DNA of 57,870 bases from Chromatiaceae bacterium (lineage in GTDB: Bacteria > Pseudomonadota > Gammaproteobacteria > Chromatiales > Chromatiaceae): NCBI GenBank assembly GCA_013426805.1, contig JACDZG010000036.1, forward strand, positions 1-57,870, written 5' to 3'. Under the pieces are notes generated by a model. The model did no database searches. It was not told the origin of the DNA and saw only the letters and a program-made list of their open reading frames with translations. The first letter of the stretch is position 1. The number at the start of each line of letters is the position of its first letter. Made by a program: the position numbers and the translations under genes. Positions 7,143 through 15,682 of this stretch are shown here, piece by piece.

Positions 7143-7561
7143 TGCTTATTTTCTCATCGATACTTACTTGCTCCGCGAGCCAAGCCCGAAGTACACCAAG
7201 GACGGAACCGCCTTCATCCTCCGGCTCAAGGAACCACTTGACACGGGTCTCGCAATCAAGGCGGGCGGGACGCGGCTGATCCAGACGATCGCCGTCGTCA
7301 AGCAACAGTCGGATGACCTCAAGACCGAGATCGCCGGGCGTCTGACCAAGGATCAGACCTATCGGACCGATCTCGCGGCCTTCATGACGCAGTTGGAGGA
7401 CGCCGGGCGGATGATCGCCGCCTCAAGCTCCCCATCGTCATTATCACCGCGTGCGGTCTGGCGCTGGATCGGGCTGGTCTGATCTTCATTCCGCTGTGCC
7501 TGATCGCGGCGATGGGCGCCTTTTTCTTCATGAACAACCTGACCTGCGCGCGGGCCGACTA
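7141..7561 (+). pseudogene. Truncated and frameshifted membrane-protein gene
   Basis: The frame reads LTAYFLIDTYLLREP and on to LEDAGRMIA at about 7420, then needs a frame change to continue as RLKLPIVIITACGLAL and a hydrophobic segment IFIPLCLIAAMGAFFF, ending in CARAD at 7561. The 5' end is cut off against the start of the minus-strand gene at 7142. It would encode a protein with a membrane segment at each end and a helical, soluble middle. Family unknown. Confidence 0.45.
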
Positions 7562-7573
7562 GAGCACACGTGC

Positions 7574-8084
7574 ATGCATGAGATCCGTGGTTACTGCCGG
7601 CCGGCCGTTCAGTGTCTGGCCGAGCGCTGCGCCAAGTATCCGTCCGCGCGCGCGGCGGCCCTCTGCGGTATTCCCGAAGATCAAATTCACGAGACCGCGC
7701 ACCGCCTGGATGGGTCCGGCCCCGTCAGCTTCTTCCATTGGGCCGGGGTCTGCCAGCAGGCGGATGCGACCCAGACCGGCCGCGCGATCGGGTTGCTCTA
7801 TACGCTGACCGGCGCCTTCGGGGTCCGCGGCGGCAACCGGCGCTTCGCCGCGCCGCCGCTCAACGACATCATGGGCCTGGACCTGCTGCCGCCGGACCAG
7901 CTCGGCAAGACCCTCGGGCAGGCGGAACGGCCGCTCGGTCCTCCCGCCCGGGGCTGGCTCACGAGCGGCGACTTCGCCCAAGCGGTGCTTGAGTCGGCCC
8001 CCTATCCGGTGCGGGGGCTGCTGAGCTTCGGCGCCAATCCGCGGCTCACCAAACCGGAACTGGCCGAGCGCGGGCGCATGGCGT
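7574..8084 (+). pseudogene. Internal fragment of a molybdopterin oxidoreductase
   Basis: About 170 residues resembling the middle of a DMSO-reductase-family catalytic subunit: CGIPEDQIHETAHRL, FFHWAGVCQQADATQT, RAIGLLYTLTGAFGVRGGNR and LLSFGANPRLTKPEL. Both ends are missing, including the N-terminal Fe-S/MGD region and the C-terminal domain. The opening residues MHEIRGYC resemble the start of the cysteine-rich protein at 8569-8874 (MSEEIRGYC), hinting at recombination. The 3' end runs directly into the next fragment with a frame change near 8080. Confidence 0.65.
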
Positions 8085-8564
8085 TGCCGGCATCCTCTGG
8101 ATCGGGCTGCTTTACTACTTCAACTTCGTGCAGATGCCCGCAATCGCGGCGGCCACTGCCGATCAGGGCGGACCGGGACCGGCCGCGATCGGCAGGTACA
8201 TCCTGCCCAGGGCGCTGCTCTGGTTTCGCTGGGCGGCACTGGTTACCTGGTTGACTGGCGCCTGGTATCTGGTCCGCACCGACCAGTTGCTCGCCGCCTT
8301 CACCTGGGTCTGAGCCGCGGCGGCGACACCGCCTACGGGTTGCCCATGGGGATTGGCGTTTGGCTGGGGACGATTCTTCTGATCAACGTCTGGTTCGTGC
8401 TCTGGCCGAATCAGAAAAAGGTCATGGGGATCGTGAAAACGGATGGCGAGGCGGATCTCGCCCGGGCCAGGAAAACCATCGCCACCGTGGCGCGGATCAA
8501 TGCCGTGCTCTCGATCCCGATGCTGCTGTTCATGGTTGCGGCGGGTCACGGGGTCGCGTTGTGA
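8080..8564 (+). pseudogene. PuuD/DUF989-like membrane protein fragment, frameshifted
   Basis: The frame from about 8080 reads GILWIGLLYYFNFVQ, then PRALLWFRWAALVTWLTG, typical of the DUF989/urate-hydroxylase PuuD-like membrane domain. A stop at 8311-8313 interrupts it. The neighbouring frame continues with GLPMGIGVWLGTILLINVWF, WPNQKKVMGIV and LSIPMLLFMVAAGH to 8564, all expected family segments. A frameshift near 8309 and loss of the 5' end make this a pseudogene. Confidence 0.7.
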
Positions 8565-8568
8565 TGCG

Positions 8569-8874
8569 CTACTGACGCGGGCCGAACAGCAACTCGGCCG
8601 CGCGCCGCAGGGCGTCCGCGTCCACGACCGGGGTGTCTGTCGGCGCCTTGGGGTTGGGCTCGAAGAACTCGCAGAAGTTGGCGCGGATCTTGTCGACCAC
8701 CCGCTCCACCAGGGGCTCCATGCACTCATTCGGCCGCCCTGGGGCGAAGTGCCGGCAGTTGCGGCAGCAGTGCGTCGGCTTGTTGCAGCCGGGGCAGTCG
8801 GTCTCCCGCCCCAGATCCAGCCGGGTCAGTCCATGACCGCAATTCCAGCAATAGCCGCGGATTTCTTCGCTCAT
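8569..8874 (-). CDS. Small cysteine-rich, probably zinc-binding protein
   Basis: 101 residues from the ATG at 8874 (MSEEIRGYCWNCGHGL). Several CxxC or CxxxC pairs are present: CWNC, CPGC, CCRNC, then C in NECM and NFCEF. This suggests one or two zinc ribbons. The C-terminal 40 residues are acidic and helical (ALRRAAELLFG). Family function is unknown. The gene is intact, unlike the fragments just upstream on the other strand. A slightly longer start at 8892 is possible but less likely. Confidence 0.65.
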   Translation of the reverse strand: MSEEIRGYCWNCGHGLTRLDLGRETDCPGCNKPTHCCRNCRHFAPGRPNECMEPLVERVVDKIRANFCEFFEPNPKAPTDTPVVDADALRRAAELLFGPRQ

Positions 8875-9129
8875 GATCAGGCCCGTCTTCAAAATTTATA
8901 CTTTTTAAAACGATAAACCGCGCCACATCCCGCGATCGTCGAGTCTGCCGGGCCGATCCCTTTCAAAAACATCGCATATCGCGCTGGGCGCGGTTTAGAC
9001 CGGAGTGAAAAAACTCGACCAACGCCGCTCAGGCCATGAGCAGGCGCCTTTCCAACAGTCGTTGCAGGCTGCGACGACCATCGGCGATCAGGAAAACGCG
9101 GACCATCCGCTCGGCCTCGTACACCCGAT

Positions 9130-9294
9130 GGCCTTGATCATCGTTCCGGCCAAAGCGGCCACTCGGATTTATCCACAGATGTCACAGATGAACACAGATG
9201 AAGAAAAACACCTGTGTTTATCTGTGACATCTGTGGATCGGATTTCCGCCAACGGGTCTCGGCGGAAGGTCTGGCCGGAACGATGATCAAAGCC
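9130..9294. repeat. Palindromic mobile-element-like repeat, copy 2 (both ends present)
   Basis: The ends GGCCTTGATCATCGTTCCGGCC (9130-9151) and GGCCGGAACGATGATCAAAGCC (9273-9294) are near-perfect inverted repeats 165 bp apart. Inside lies a second palindrome built on TTATCCACAGATGTCACAGA (from 9169) and its reverse complement (to about 9238). That inner sequence recurs at 34019-34065. The right end overlaps the stop codon of the gene at 9287-10489. The flanking 8875-9129 holds no gene I can support. Confidence 0.8.
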
Positions 9295-10489
9295 GTTGCC
9301 GGAACCAGGCCGGGAGTTCCCGGTAATCGACATGGTACGGCAGGGCGGCGGCCAGGCGTTCGGCGATCTCCAGTCCTTCCTGCAACAGATCCTTGGCAGT
9401 TTGCGCATGACCTGCCGCTTGCTCCAGGGTGCCCAGATTGCCTAGCGAAGCCGACAGGTCGCGCAGCGCCTCGGGGGTCTCGCGCTGGACTTGGATCACG
9501 CCTCTCGCGGTGGTGACCGCCCAGCCGGCGACCTCCGCGGCACTGCGCAATCGGCCGCGACGCACCAAGACCGTGATGGCCCGATCCGCGGCCAGCAGGG
9601 CGCCCTGGTCGCTCGCTCGACGGTCGCGCAGGCGTTCCCACTCCAATACCAGTGCGGTTTCGATTAGCGTCAGCGGGAAGGGCTCAGGTGTCTCGGTTGC
9701 CGGGCGGACTGGTGCGCGGACTGCATTCCAGGCGGTTGGGAGGACCCGGTAGGTACCCAGTAAGTGACCGGTATTACTGACGGTTGCCAGGACCGCGTTC
9801 CAGGCGGTTGGGAGGACGCGCGGGCCCCGCTCCAAGAGACGCCCCGACGCCCTCCACCACAACCTTCTCAGCCGGAATACCAAGTCGGACGGCCGGTCTT
9901 GTCGCACGACCGCGACCGGCTCCGCTGCCGGTTCCCGGGTCGTCTTCACGGGGGCAAGCCAGTCCCCCGTCTCGACGGTGAACTGGCGGATGGCCCAAAG
10001 ATCCGGGCACAGGGCGCGCAGGTCGGCTTTCTCCTCACGCGGCAGGATCAGGATCAGCGGTCGGGTCAGGGTGCGGCGCAGGGATTCCCGCTGCTCGTTG
10101 AGCCGCATCAGGAAGGCGAGTCTGGCCTCGCGCCAGGCGGCAGCGCGCTCGGCCGCCGGGGTCTGATCATCGGGCGGCGCGGCGGGGACGCGGCTGAGAT
10201 CCAGCCAGATGGGCGCGTCGATGGCCTGCTGGTAGTTGGCCGGGCGCAGGAGCCGGGGCAGCAGGTCGCCGAGCAGGGCGCGCGGTGTTTGCGGTTGCGG
10301 CAGTTCCAGACCGGTGACCCGCGCCCGATGGATGGACGCCAGGCGCTCCCGAAAGCAGGCCGCGACCGCGGGGCGGTCGCTGAACACAAAGATCAGGGCA
10401 AACTGATCGCTCAACTCCAGGTGCTGCCGGAAGCGCAGCCACTCGTCCTCACCAGCCGGGTTGAGGCTCACGACAGGGGTCTCGGCCAT
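9287..10489 (-). CDS. Large protein of unknown function, second gene of a P-loop ATPase pair
   Basis: 400 residues from the ATG at 10489, 8 bp after the stop of the ATPase gene, so co-transcribed. The N-terminal half is an unrecognised alpha/beta domain (FALIFVFSDRPAVAACF, APIWLDLSRV, RPLILILPREE). The C-terminal quarter is helical with TPR-like character (ALRDLSASLGNLGTLEQAAG, TAKDLLQEGLEIAERL). Residues near 245-290 contain a duplicated RVLPTAWNAV segment encoded by a repeated DNA string (about 9721-9748 and 9789-9816), which looks like a repeat inserted in frame. The last codons lie in the conserved end of the element at 9130-9294, so the original C-terminus may be altered. It may be the sensor or effector partner of the ATPase. 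Confidence 0.5.
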   Translation of the reverse strand: MAETPVVSLNPAGEDEWLRFRQHLELSDQFALIFVFSDRPAVAACFRERLASIHRARVTGLELPQPQTPRALLGDLLPRLLRPANYQQAIDAPIWLDLSRVPAAPPDDQTPAAERAAAWREARLAFLMRLNEQRESLRRTLTRPLILILPREEKADLRALCPDLWAIRQFTVETGDWLAPVKTTREPAAEPVAVVRQDRPSDLVFRLRRLWWRASGRLLERGPRVLPTAWNAVLATVSNTGHLLGTYRVLPTAWNAVRAPVRPATETPEPFPLTLIETALVLEWERLRDRRASDQGALLAADRAITVLVRRGRLRSAAEVAGWAVTTARGVIQVQRETPEALRDLSASLGNLGTLEQAAGHAQTAKDLLQEGLEIAERLAAALPYHVDYRELPAWFRQRL

Positions 10490-10497
10490 GCTGGGGC

Positions 10498-11115
10498 TCA
10501 GGGTGCCGCCGCGGCGGCGGGTGGCGTGGCGGCCTCCTGCTGGCGCTCCAGCTCGGGGATCAGCAACGGGTGCACGTCGTACCAGGGTTCGCCGTTCAGA
10601 TAGTTCATGATCAGGTTGCCGTCCAGGAAACGCGCCAGGTCGGACAAGTCCGCGGTGCTGGGCAGGGACGGCTCTTTGCCGGCATGGATGCGGGCGAGCC
10701 AGCGGGCGTCGGCTTCGGCCAGCGGCAGCAGGTCGTTGCGCAGTTGATCCTCCACGCGAGCGAAGGCGGTCATCAGGGACAGAACGAAGTCCGATGGCTC
10801 CAGCGGCTTGGTCATCAGCAGTGAGTCCAGCATATCGACCAGAAAGACCCGGGCTCCGGTCTCCTCGTGCAGCAGCTTGCGCAGGCGCCGCAGTTCGGTG
10901 CTCTTGCCGTTGCCGCGAAAGCCGGTGAGCAGATGGACGCTCTCGGACTCGGCCAGATCGAGCCGCTGCCACAATCGCAGGATCGGATCGCGCGCCGGGT
11001 CGTCGGCATGGATCGGCACGTACCAGGGATGGTCGGGTTCCAGCGGCAGGGCGCCCGCGCCGCTCAGGGCACGGTAGAGGTCACGCAGGGGGTCGGGCTG
11101 GGCGGGGGCGGCCAT
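10498..11115 (-). CDS. Small P-loop ATPase
   Basis: 205 residues from the ATG at 11115 (MAAPAQPDPLRDLYRAL). The Walker A motif GFRGNGKST lies at residues 65-73 after LLT; a strand FLVDMLDSLL could supply Walker B. The N-terminus (LPLEPDHPWYVPIHADD) is conserved-looking but unknown. At 205 residues it covers little more than the nucleotide-binding core, so its lid or regulatory part is probably supplied by the next gene. The pair lies between palindromic elements at 9130-9294 and 11273-11433. The Ala-rich tail precedes the stop by a few codons. Confidence 0.6.
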   Translation of the reverse strand: MAAPAQPDPLRDLYRALSGAGALPLEPDHPWYVPIHADDPARDPILRLWQRLDLAESESVHLLTGFRGNGKSTELRRLRKLLHEETGARVFLVDMLDSLLMTKPLEPSDFVLSLMTAFARVEDQLRNDLLPLAEADARWLARIHAGKEPSLPSTADLSDLARFLDGNLIMNYLNGEPWYDVHPLLIPELERQQEAATPPAAAAAP

Positions 11116-11272
11116 GGGTCGGGCTCCGTGGGTCGGGCGGGCAGCGGCACGCGGCGCCGCGGCGGGGTGCCGCAGCGCGGGCCTGCCGATCGTAGGCGAT
11201 TTCCGGCGAATCTGCACCGGCGGGTTTTTCTGTTCACCCGCCCGGCATGGTGCGCCAGCCGGCAGCGCGTTC

Positions 11273-11433
11273 TCATCGTTCCGGGCATCAGGGCGCGGTA
11301 GGGTGCGGTGAGGAACGAACCGCACCACTTGTCTGCGGTTCGTTCCTTGCGGCACCACTTGTCCGCGGTGCGGTTCGTGCCTCACCGCACCCTACGGTCC
11401 GGCCGATCCGGTTGGCGGGTACGATGACCAAGG
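11273..11433. repeat. Palindromic mobile-element-like repeat, copy 3
   Basis: Diverged ends TCATCGTTCCGG (11273-11284) and GCGGGTACGATGACCAAGG (11415-11433) enclose an inner inverted repeat, TAGGGTGCGGTGAGG...GAACCGCACC and its mirror ending CACCGCACCCTACGG near 11397. The inner sequence recurs as a single arm at 12767-12795 and as a pair at 53305-53386. The outer ends match those of copies 1, 2 and 4. Confidence 0.65.
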
Positions 11434-11445
11434 TCGGTGCTCTTT

Positions 11446-12702
11446 TCAGATCAACAGCGCCACCACCGCCCCGGTCATCAGCGTCGCCAGGGTCCCGGCC
11501 AGGATGGATTTCATCCCCAGCCCGACGATCTCGGGGCGCCGCTGCGGGGCCATGGCGCCCAGGCCGCCGATCAGGATGCCGAGGCTGCCGAAGTTGGCGA
11601 AGCCGCACAGGGCGTAGGTCATGATGAGTGCGCTGCGTTCGCTCAGGGCGCCGTTGGGCAGGGCGGCGAGTTGGAGGTAGGCGATAAGTTCATTCAGGAT
11701 CGTCTTGACCCCCATCAGGGCGCCGGCGGTGGTGGCCTCGGCCCAGGGGATGCCGATCAGCCAGACCACCGGGGCCATGGCCCAGCCCAAGGCGCGCTGC
11801 GCGGTGAGCGGGGCGCCGGCCACGTCGGGCAGCAGTCCCAGGACCTGATTGAAGATACCCACCAGGGCGACCATGACCACCAGCATGGCGATGATGTTCA
11901 GCCACAGCGGGATGGCGTCCAGGGTGCCGCGGGTGATGGCGTCCATGGCGCTGTTGGTCTCGGGGACGATGGGCACGGGGTCCGCGGCGGCGTCGCGCGT
12001 CTCCGGGACCAGCAGGCCGGCGATCAGGAGCGCGGCCGGGGCGTTGATGAGTGAGGCGGTGAGGATGTGGCCCATGGCGTCCGGGATCACCGGCCCCAGG
12101 ATGCCGGCATAGAGGAACATGACGGTGCCGGCCACCGTGGCCATGCCGCAGGTCATGACGCCGAACAGGGCACTGCGCGACAGGCCCGCGAGATAGGGCC
12201 GGATCAGCAGCGGGGCCTCGGTCATGCCGACGAAGACGTTGGCGGCGGCGGCCAAGCCGAGCGGCCCGCCGGTGCCGAGCGTGCGGCGCAGCACCCAGGC
12301 GAAGCCCTGGACCACCAGCGGCAGGATGCGCCAGTGGAATAGCAGCGCCGAGAGCGCGCTGATGACCAGCAGCAGCGGCAGGGCGCGGAAGGCCAGCACG
12401 AAGCTGTTTTCGGGGCGCACCAGGTCGAAGGGCAGGGGTCCGCCACCCAGGTAGCCGAAGACCATGGCGGTGCCCTCCTGGGTCGCCGCCTGGACGGCGA
12501 GCACCAGTTGGTTCAGGCCAAGAAAGATGCCCTTGGCGGCGGGCAGCTTGAGCAGCACGACCGCGAGTAGGAACTGCAGCGCCAGGGCGCCGATCACGAG
12601 CCGCGGACGCACCGCCCGGCGGTCCTCGCTCAGGCCCCAGGCCAGCGCGGTGATCAGGCTCAGGCCGAGGAGGGGTTGCAACAGGCTGGGGAGGTCGCTC
12701 AC
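11446..12702 (-). CDS. nupC: Concentrative nucleoside transporter, NupC family
   Basis: 418 residues from a GTG at 12702 (GTG AGC GAC CTC), a normal length for the family. It imports nucleosides with a cation gradient across the inner membrane. Signature pieces are VFGYLGGGPLPF, FVLAFRALPLLLVISALSALL, NVFVGMTEAPLLIRPYL, GMATVAGTVMFLYAGILG, SLINAPAALLIAGLL and YALCGFANFGSLGILIGGLG. There are many hydrophobic segments throughout. The start is chosen because an upstream ATG at about 12713 is out of frame and closes at once. It is transcribed alone, downstream of a repeat half-site. Confidence 0.88.
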   Translation of the reverse strand: MSDLPSLLQPLLGLSLITALAWGLSEDRRAVRPRLVIGALALQFLLAVVLLKLPAAKGIFLGLNQLVLAVQAATQEGTAMVFGYLGGGPLPFDLVRPENSFVLAFRALPLLLVISALSALLFHWRILPLVVQGFAWVLRRTLGTGGPLGLAAAANVFVGMTEAPLLIRPYLAGLSRSALFGVMTCGMATVAGTVMFLYAGILGPVIPDAMGHILTASLINAPAALLIAGLLVPETRDAAADPVPIVPETNSAMDAITRGTLDAIPLWLNIIAMLVVMVALVGIFNQVLGLLPDVAGAPLTAQRALGWAMAPVVWLIGIPWAEATTAGALMGVKTILNELIAYLQLAALPNGALSERSALIMTYALCGFANFGSLGILIGGLGAMAPQRRPEIVGLGMKSILAGTLATLMTGAVVALLI

Positions 12703-12766
12703 AAGGGCTGCATCCGGTAGGTCGGTCGGGGGTCGGTTCAATCCGCAGGGGCAGTTTAGTGTGGAT

Positions 12767-12795
12767 GATGCGGTTCGTGCCTCACCGCATCCTAC
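12767..12795. repeat. Half copy of the GCGGTTCGTGCCTCACCGCA repeat
   Basis: One arm of the inner palindrome seen in copy 3 at 11273-11433 (GATGCGGTTCGTGCCTCACC then GCATCCTAC). It sits between nupC and hslO with no partner arm. Confidence 0.6.
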
Positions 12796-12805
12796 CTCCC
12801 GACGG

Positions 12806-13675
12806 TTATTGGCGCAGGGTCGGCGACGCGTGCCTGGTGCTCGCCGCGAACAACTGGCCGGCGTCCACGGCATCCAGTCGGTAGGTGCGGTTGCAGAATT
12901 CGCAGGTGACCTGTAACTCACCCTGCTCGGTGACGATGGATTGGACCTCGGTCTCGCCCATGATGCGCAGCATGTCCTCGATGCGGGTGCGCGAGCAGCC
13001 GCAGCGGAAGGCGATCGGCTCGGAGTCGAAGAGCCGGACCGATTCCTCGTTGAAGAGCCGGCGCAGCAGTTCCGCGGCGGGCAGTTCCAGGAGTTCGGCG
13101 GGCTTGACGGTGGCGGCCAGCAGGCCGACGCGTCCCCAGTCATCGCTGTCGGCATCGGAGGGCAGGCGTTGCAGCAGCAGGCCGGCCGCGCGCGATCCGT
13201 CGGCGGCCAGCCACAGCCGGGTGGGGATCTGCTCGGACGCCTCGAAATAGCGCCCCAGGGCCTGCGCAATGTCGTCGCCGACCAGTGGGACGACCCCTTG
13301 ATAAGGCGAGCCGTCGCCGCGCTCGATGGTCAACACCAGGCGGCCGGTGCCGCAGCACTCGGTGAGGGGCGCGCCGTAGGGAACCTCCTCCTCCCAGCGG
13401 GCCACGCCGCGGATGGTGCGTGCGCTGGTGGCCTGCGCGACCAGGGTGCGCAGCGGACCCTCACCCTGCACCTGCAGAATCAGGGAGCCCTCGAACTTGA
13501 CGATGGCACTGAGCAGTGCAACCGCCGCCAGGGATTGGCCGAGATGAAGGCGCACCGCCTTCGGATAGGGGTGGGCGTCGAGCACGGCGCGCCAACTGGC
13601 GTCCAGGTGGACCAGGTTGCCGCGGATGCCGGTGTCTTCGAAGAGGAAACGGCGGATGCTGTCGGAGTCGGCCAT
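12806..13675 (-). CDS. hslO: Hsp33 redox-activated chaperone
   Basis: 289 residues, the normal length. Hsp33 is a cytoplasmic holdase chaperone switched on by oxidation of a C-terminal zinc centre. The N-terminal chaperone domain carries QSLAAVALLSAIVKFEG and LILQVQGEGPLRTLVAQA. The zinc centre is CGC at about 227-229 and CEFC at about 260-263, the CxC-Xn-CxxC pattern. A 104-bp gap separates it from the phosphoesterase gene upstream; both are on the minus strand. Confidence 0.95.
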   Translation of the reverse strand: MADSDSIRRFLFEDTGIRGNLVHLDASWRAVLDAHPYPKAVRLHLGQSLAAVALLSAIVKFEGSLILQVQGEGPLRTLVAQATSARTIRGVARWEEEVPYGAPLTECCGTGRLVLTIERGDGSPYQGVVPLVGDDIAQALGRYFEASEQIPTRLWLAADGSRAAGLLLQRLPSDADSDDWGRVGLLAATVKPAELLELPAAELLRRLFNEESVRLFDSEPIAFRCGCSRTRIEDMLRIMGETEVQSIVTEQGELQVTCEFCNRTYRLDAVDAGQLFAASTRHASPTLRQ

Positions 13676-13779
13676 AGGACTTCACTACCAAAGGTTCGTT
13701 TGCGTACCGCGGGATGGGCGGGCCGGATCAGCAGCGCGGCCCGTTGGTGACGGTCGTTGTTGCGTAAGGCGGCATTGAA

Positions 13780-14622
13780 TCAGGGCGCGCCGATGTGGGC
13801 CAGGAAATCCTGGACCGCCGGCGCCAGCGCGCGCTCGCCGGCCAGGACCGCGGGCTCGAAGTCGCGTCGCCACAGCGGCATGAACAGTCGCGCCTGACGC
13901 CATTCCTCGTAGAGGATGTGCGCCAGCGGGCCGCCCTCTTCAATGAACCCGGACTCCAGGAAGTCGCGCTGTGCCTGGTCGCGATCGTAGTCGAAGCGCA
14001 GGATTTCCCAATGCCAGCGCCCGCCGTGCCATTCCAGTTGGGCATAACTCCCGCGCGGATCGCCGTCGAACGGGGAGCCGACCGAGCCGACGTTGAGGAT
14101 CGGGGTGCCGTCCAGCACCCGTTCCAGCGGCCGATGGGTGTGGGCGGTGACGAAGAGCGCGATGTCGGGGGGGAGTTTGCCGCGCAGCGCCTCATCCGGG
14201 ACGCCGGCCGAAATCCCTTCGCGGTTGCTGGCCATGGTGCCGTGGGTGACGTGCACCCAGCTGTCATCGGTGCCGCCGTGGAAACACAGGTGGTCCGGCC
14301 AGTCGGTCATGGCGTCCAGTCGCGGTTGCACCTGGGCCAGGGTCCAGTCGGCAAAGCGCCGCAGATCCGCTTCCAGGGGCGTGCGCGCCGCCTCGCGGCG
14401 GCACCGGTGGATCCAGGTTTCGTGGTTACCCTGCACCGGCAGCCAGCCCTGACGATGCCGCAGTCCGTCGAACAGTTCCAGGCAGTCCAGGCTCCTGGGA
14501 CCGCGGTTGACGAGATCACCGGCCATGACCACCAGCTCCGGGCGCCACGCGAGGATGCGGGCGACCGCTTCCTCCATGGCCGGGAAGTTAGCCTGTACAT
14601 CTGAAAAGATCGCGACCTTCAT
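13780..14622 (-). CDS. Calcineurin-like metallophosphoesterase
   Basis: 280 residues beginning MKVAIFSDVQANFPAMEEAV. The five metallophosphoesterase blocks can be followed: SDVQAN (usually DxH), GDLVNRGP, GNHETW, HGTM and AHTHRP. The first block has Gln where the metal-ligand His normally stands, and the last has AHTH instead of GHTH. Both variants occur in a subfamily of small phosphodiesterases and may alter metal use. Substrate unknown. It faces the divergent gene at 14777 across a 154-bp spacer. Confidence 0.82.
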   Translation of the reverse strand: MKVAIFSDVQANFPAMEEAVARILAWRPELVVMAGDLVNRGPRSLDCLELFDGLRHRQGWLPVQGNHETWIHRCRREAARTPLEADLRRFADWTLAQVQPRLDAMTDWPDHLCFHGGTDDSWVHVTHGTMASNREGISAGVPDEALRGKLPPDIALFVTAHTHRPLERVLDGTPILNVGSVGSPFDGDPRGSYAQLEWHGGRWHWEILRFDYDRDQAQRDFLESGFIEEGGPLAHILYEEWRQARLFMPLWRRDFEPAVLAGERALAPAVQDFLAHIGAP

Positions 14623-14776
14623 CGACTGTTACCCTTGGTCTTGCTTGGGTGGCACCATACCGGTTTTTGCCGCCGGGCGTAAACCCATCCTGCAAATCGC
14701 CTGAGCGGCAACACCGATCGGTATACACTGGGCGGCCTGGCAGGCCCGCGTGCCGGGGTCGCAATACTAGGGGGCA

Positions 14777-15241
14777 ATGATGACCAACGAAGTCGATACG
14801 GATGAGCCGGATTGGGACACGCCACTCATGCTCACCACCACACCGGCCTTCCTGATCCACGCCTTGATGGGCACCGCGAGTGCCGTGCATACGGGTTGGG
14901 CGAGCTGTGTTGACGAGTCGCTGGTGCAGTCCAATGTGCTGGCGATGGACGACAGCGCCGGAAACTATGTCCGGTTGGTGGAGCAGGAGTTCGTGGAGGA
15001 CAGCAAACCCGAGCAGGTCTGGCGTGACTGGACCCTGGAGGTGCGGATCGGTGCCGTGCTGATGACCGGGCATTGGCAGTTCGAGGCGGCCTCCCATCCG
15101 TCCGATTGGGACTGGAACGCCCGCGAGGCGAGCCGCGCTTTTGAGCGCGCCTGCGTGCTGATCGGCCGTCGGGTGCGGCGCACGCTGGCGGTGGATGAAC
15201 CGGTGCCGACGGCCGCGGTGCCGCGGACCAGCCGTCATTAG
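14777..15241 (+). CDS. Hypothetical protein
   Basis: 154 residues, with a start MMTNEVDTDEPDWD preceded by GGGGG. It is acidic at the N-terminus and has no signal peptide or clear membrane segment. Features include FLIHALMGTASAVHTGW, LEVRIGAVLMTGHWQFE and an Arg-rich C-terminal helix (ACVLIGRRVRRTLAV). I do not recognise a family. It is followed by the small phasin-like gene on the same strand after 150 bp. Confidence 0.6.
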   Translation: MMTNEVDTDEPDWDTPLMLTTTPAFLIHALMGTASAVHTGWASCVDESLVQSNVLAMDDSAGNYVRLVEQEFVEDSKPEQVWRDWTLEVRIGAVLMTGHWQFEAASHPSDWDWNAREASRAFERACVLIGRRVRRTLAVDEPVPTAAVPRTSRH

Positions 15242-15391
15242 ATGGTTCCCGGCCCTCGCTTTTACGGCTTGCAGCGGTCGCCTGGGTCGGTCAAAGTGGC
15301 TGATACCGACAAGGGGTGCTGAGCAGGCGCGGTCCGCGCGGCGGGTTGGCGTGCGGCACCGCCCGAAAAACCGACATCCGAGGACTCGTTC

Positions 15392-15667
15392 ATGAAGATC
15401 ACACTCAACTTCGATATCACCCCCGCCGAGATGCGTAAGCTGGTCGGTCTGCCCGATGTCGAGGCGTTCCAGCAGCAACTGATGGACGATATCCGCACGC
15501 GCATGACGGCGGGTGTCGACGGCTATGACCCGATGAAGCTGTTCCAGCCCTATATGGCCGGCACCATGGCCTCTTGGGACATGTTCCAGAAGATGCTGAC
15601 GGCCGGCTTCTCCGCGGGGAGCAGTGAGCGCTCCACTGACTCCACGCATAGCAAGACCGGAACCTAG
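15392..15667 (+). CDS. DUF6489-like small protein
   Basis: 91 residues beginning MKITLNFDITPAEMRKLVGLP, then PDVEAFQQQLMDDI and MKLFQPYMAGTMASWDMFQKM. The pattern of an N-terminal strand followed by amphipathic helices with a Trp-x-x-Phe segment resembles DUF6489 proteins, which look phasin-like. The C-terminal Ser/Thr-rich tail is disordered. The function is unknown. It converges with purN. Confidence 0.65.
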   Translation: MKITLNFDITPAEMRKLVGLPDVEAFQQQLMDDIRTRMTAGVDGYDPMKLFQPYMAGTMASWDMFQKMLTAGFSAGSSERSTDSTHSKTGT

Positions 15668-15682
15668 CGAACGGCATTGCGC

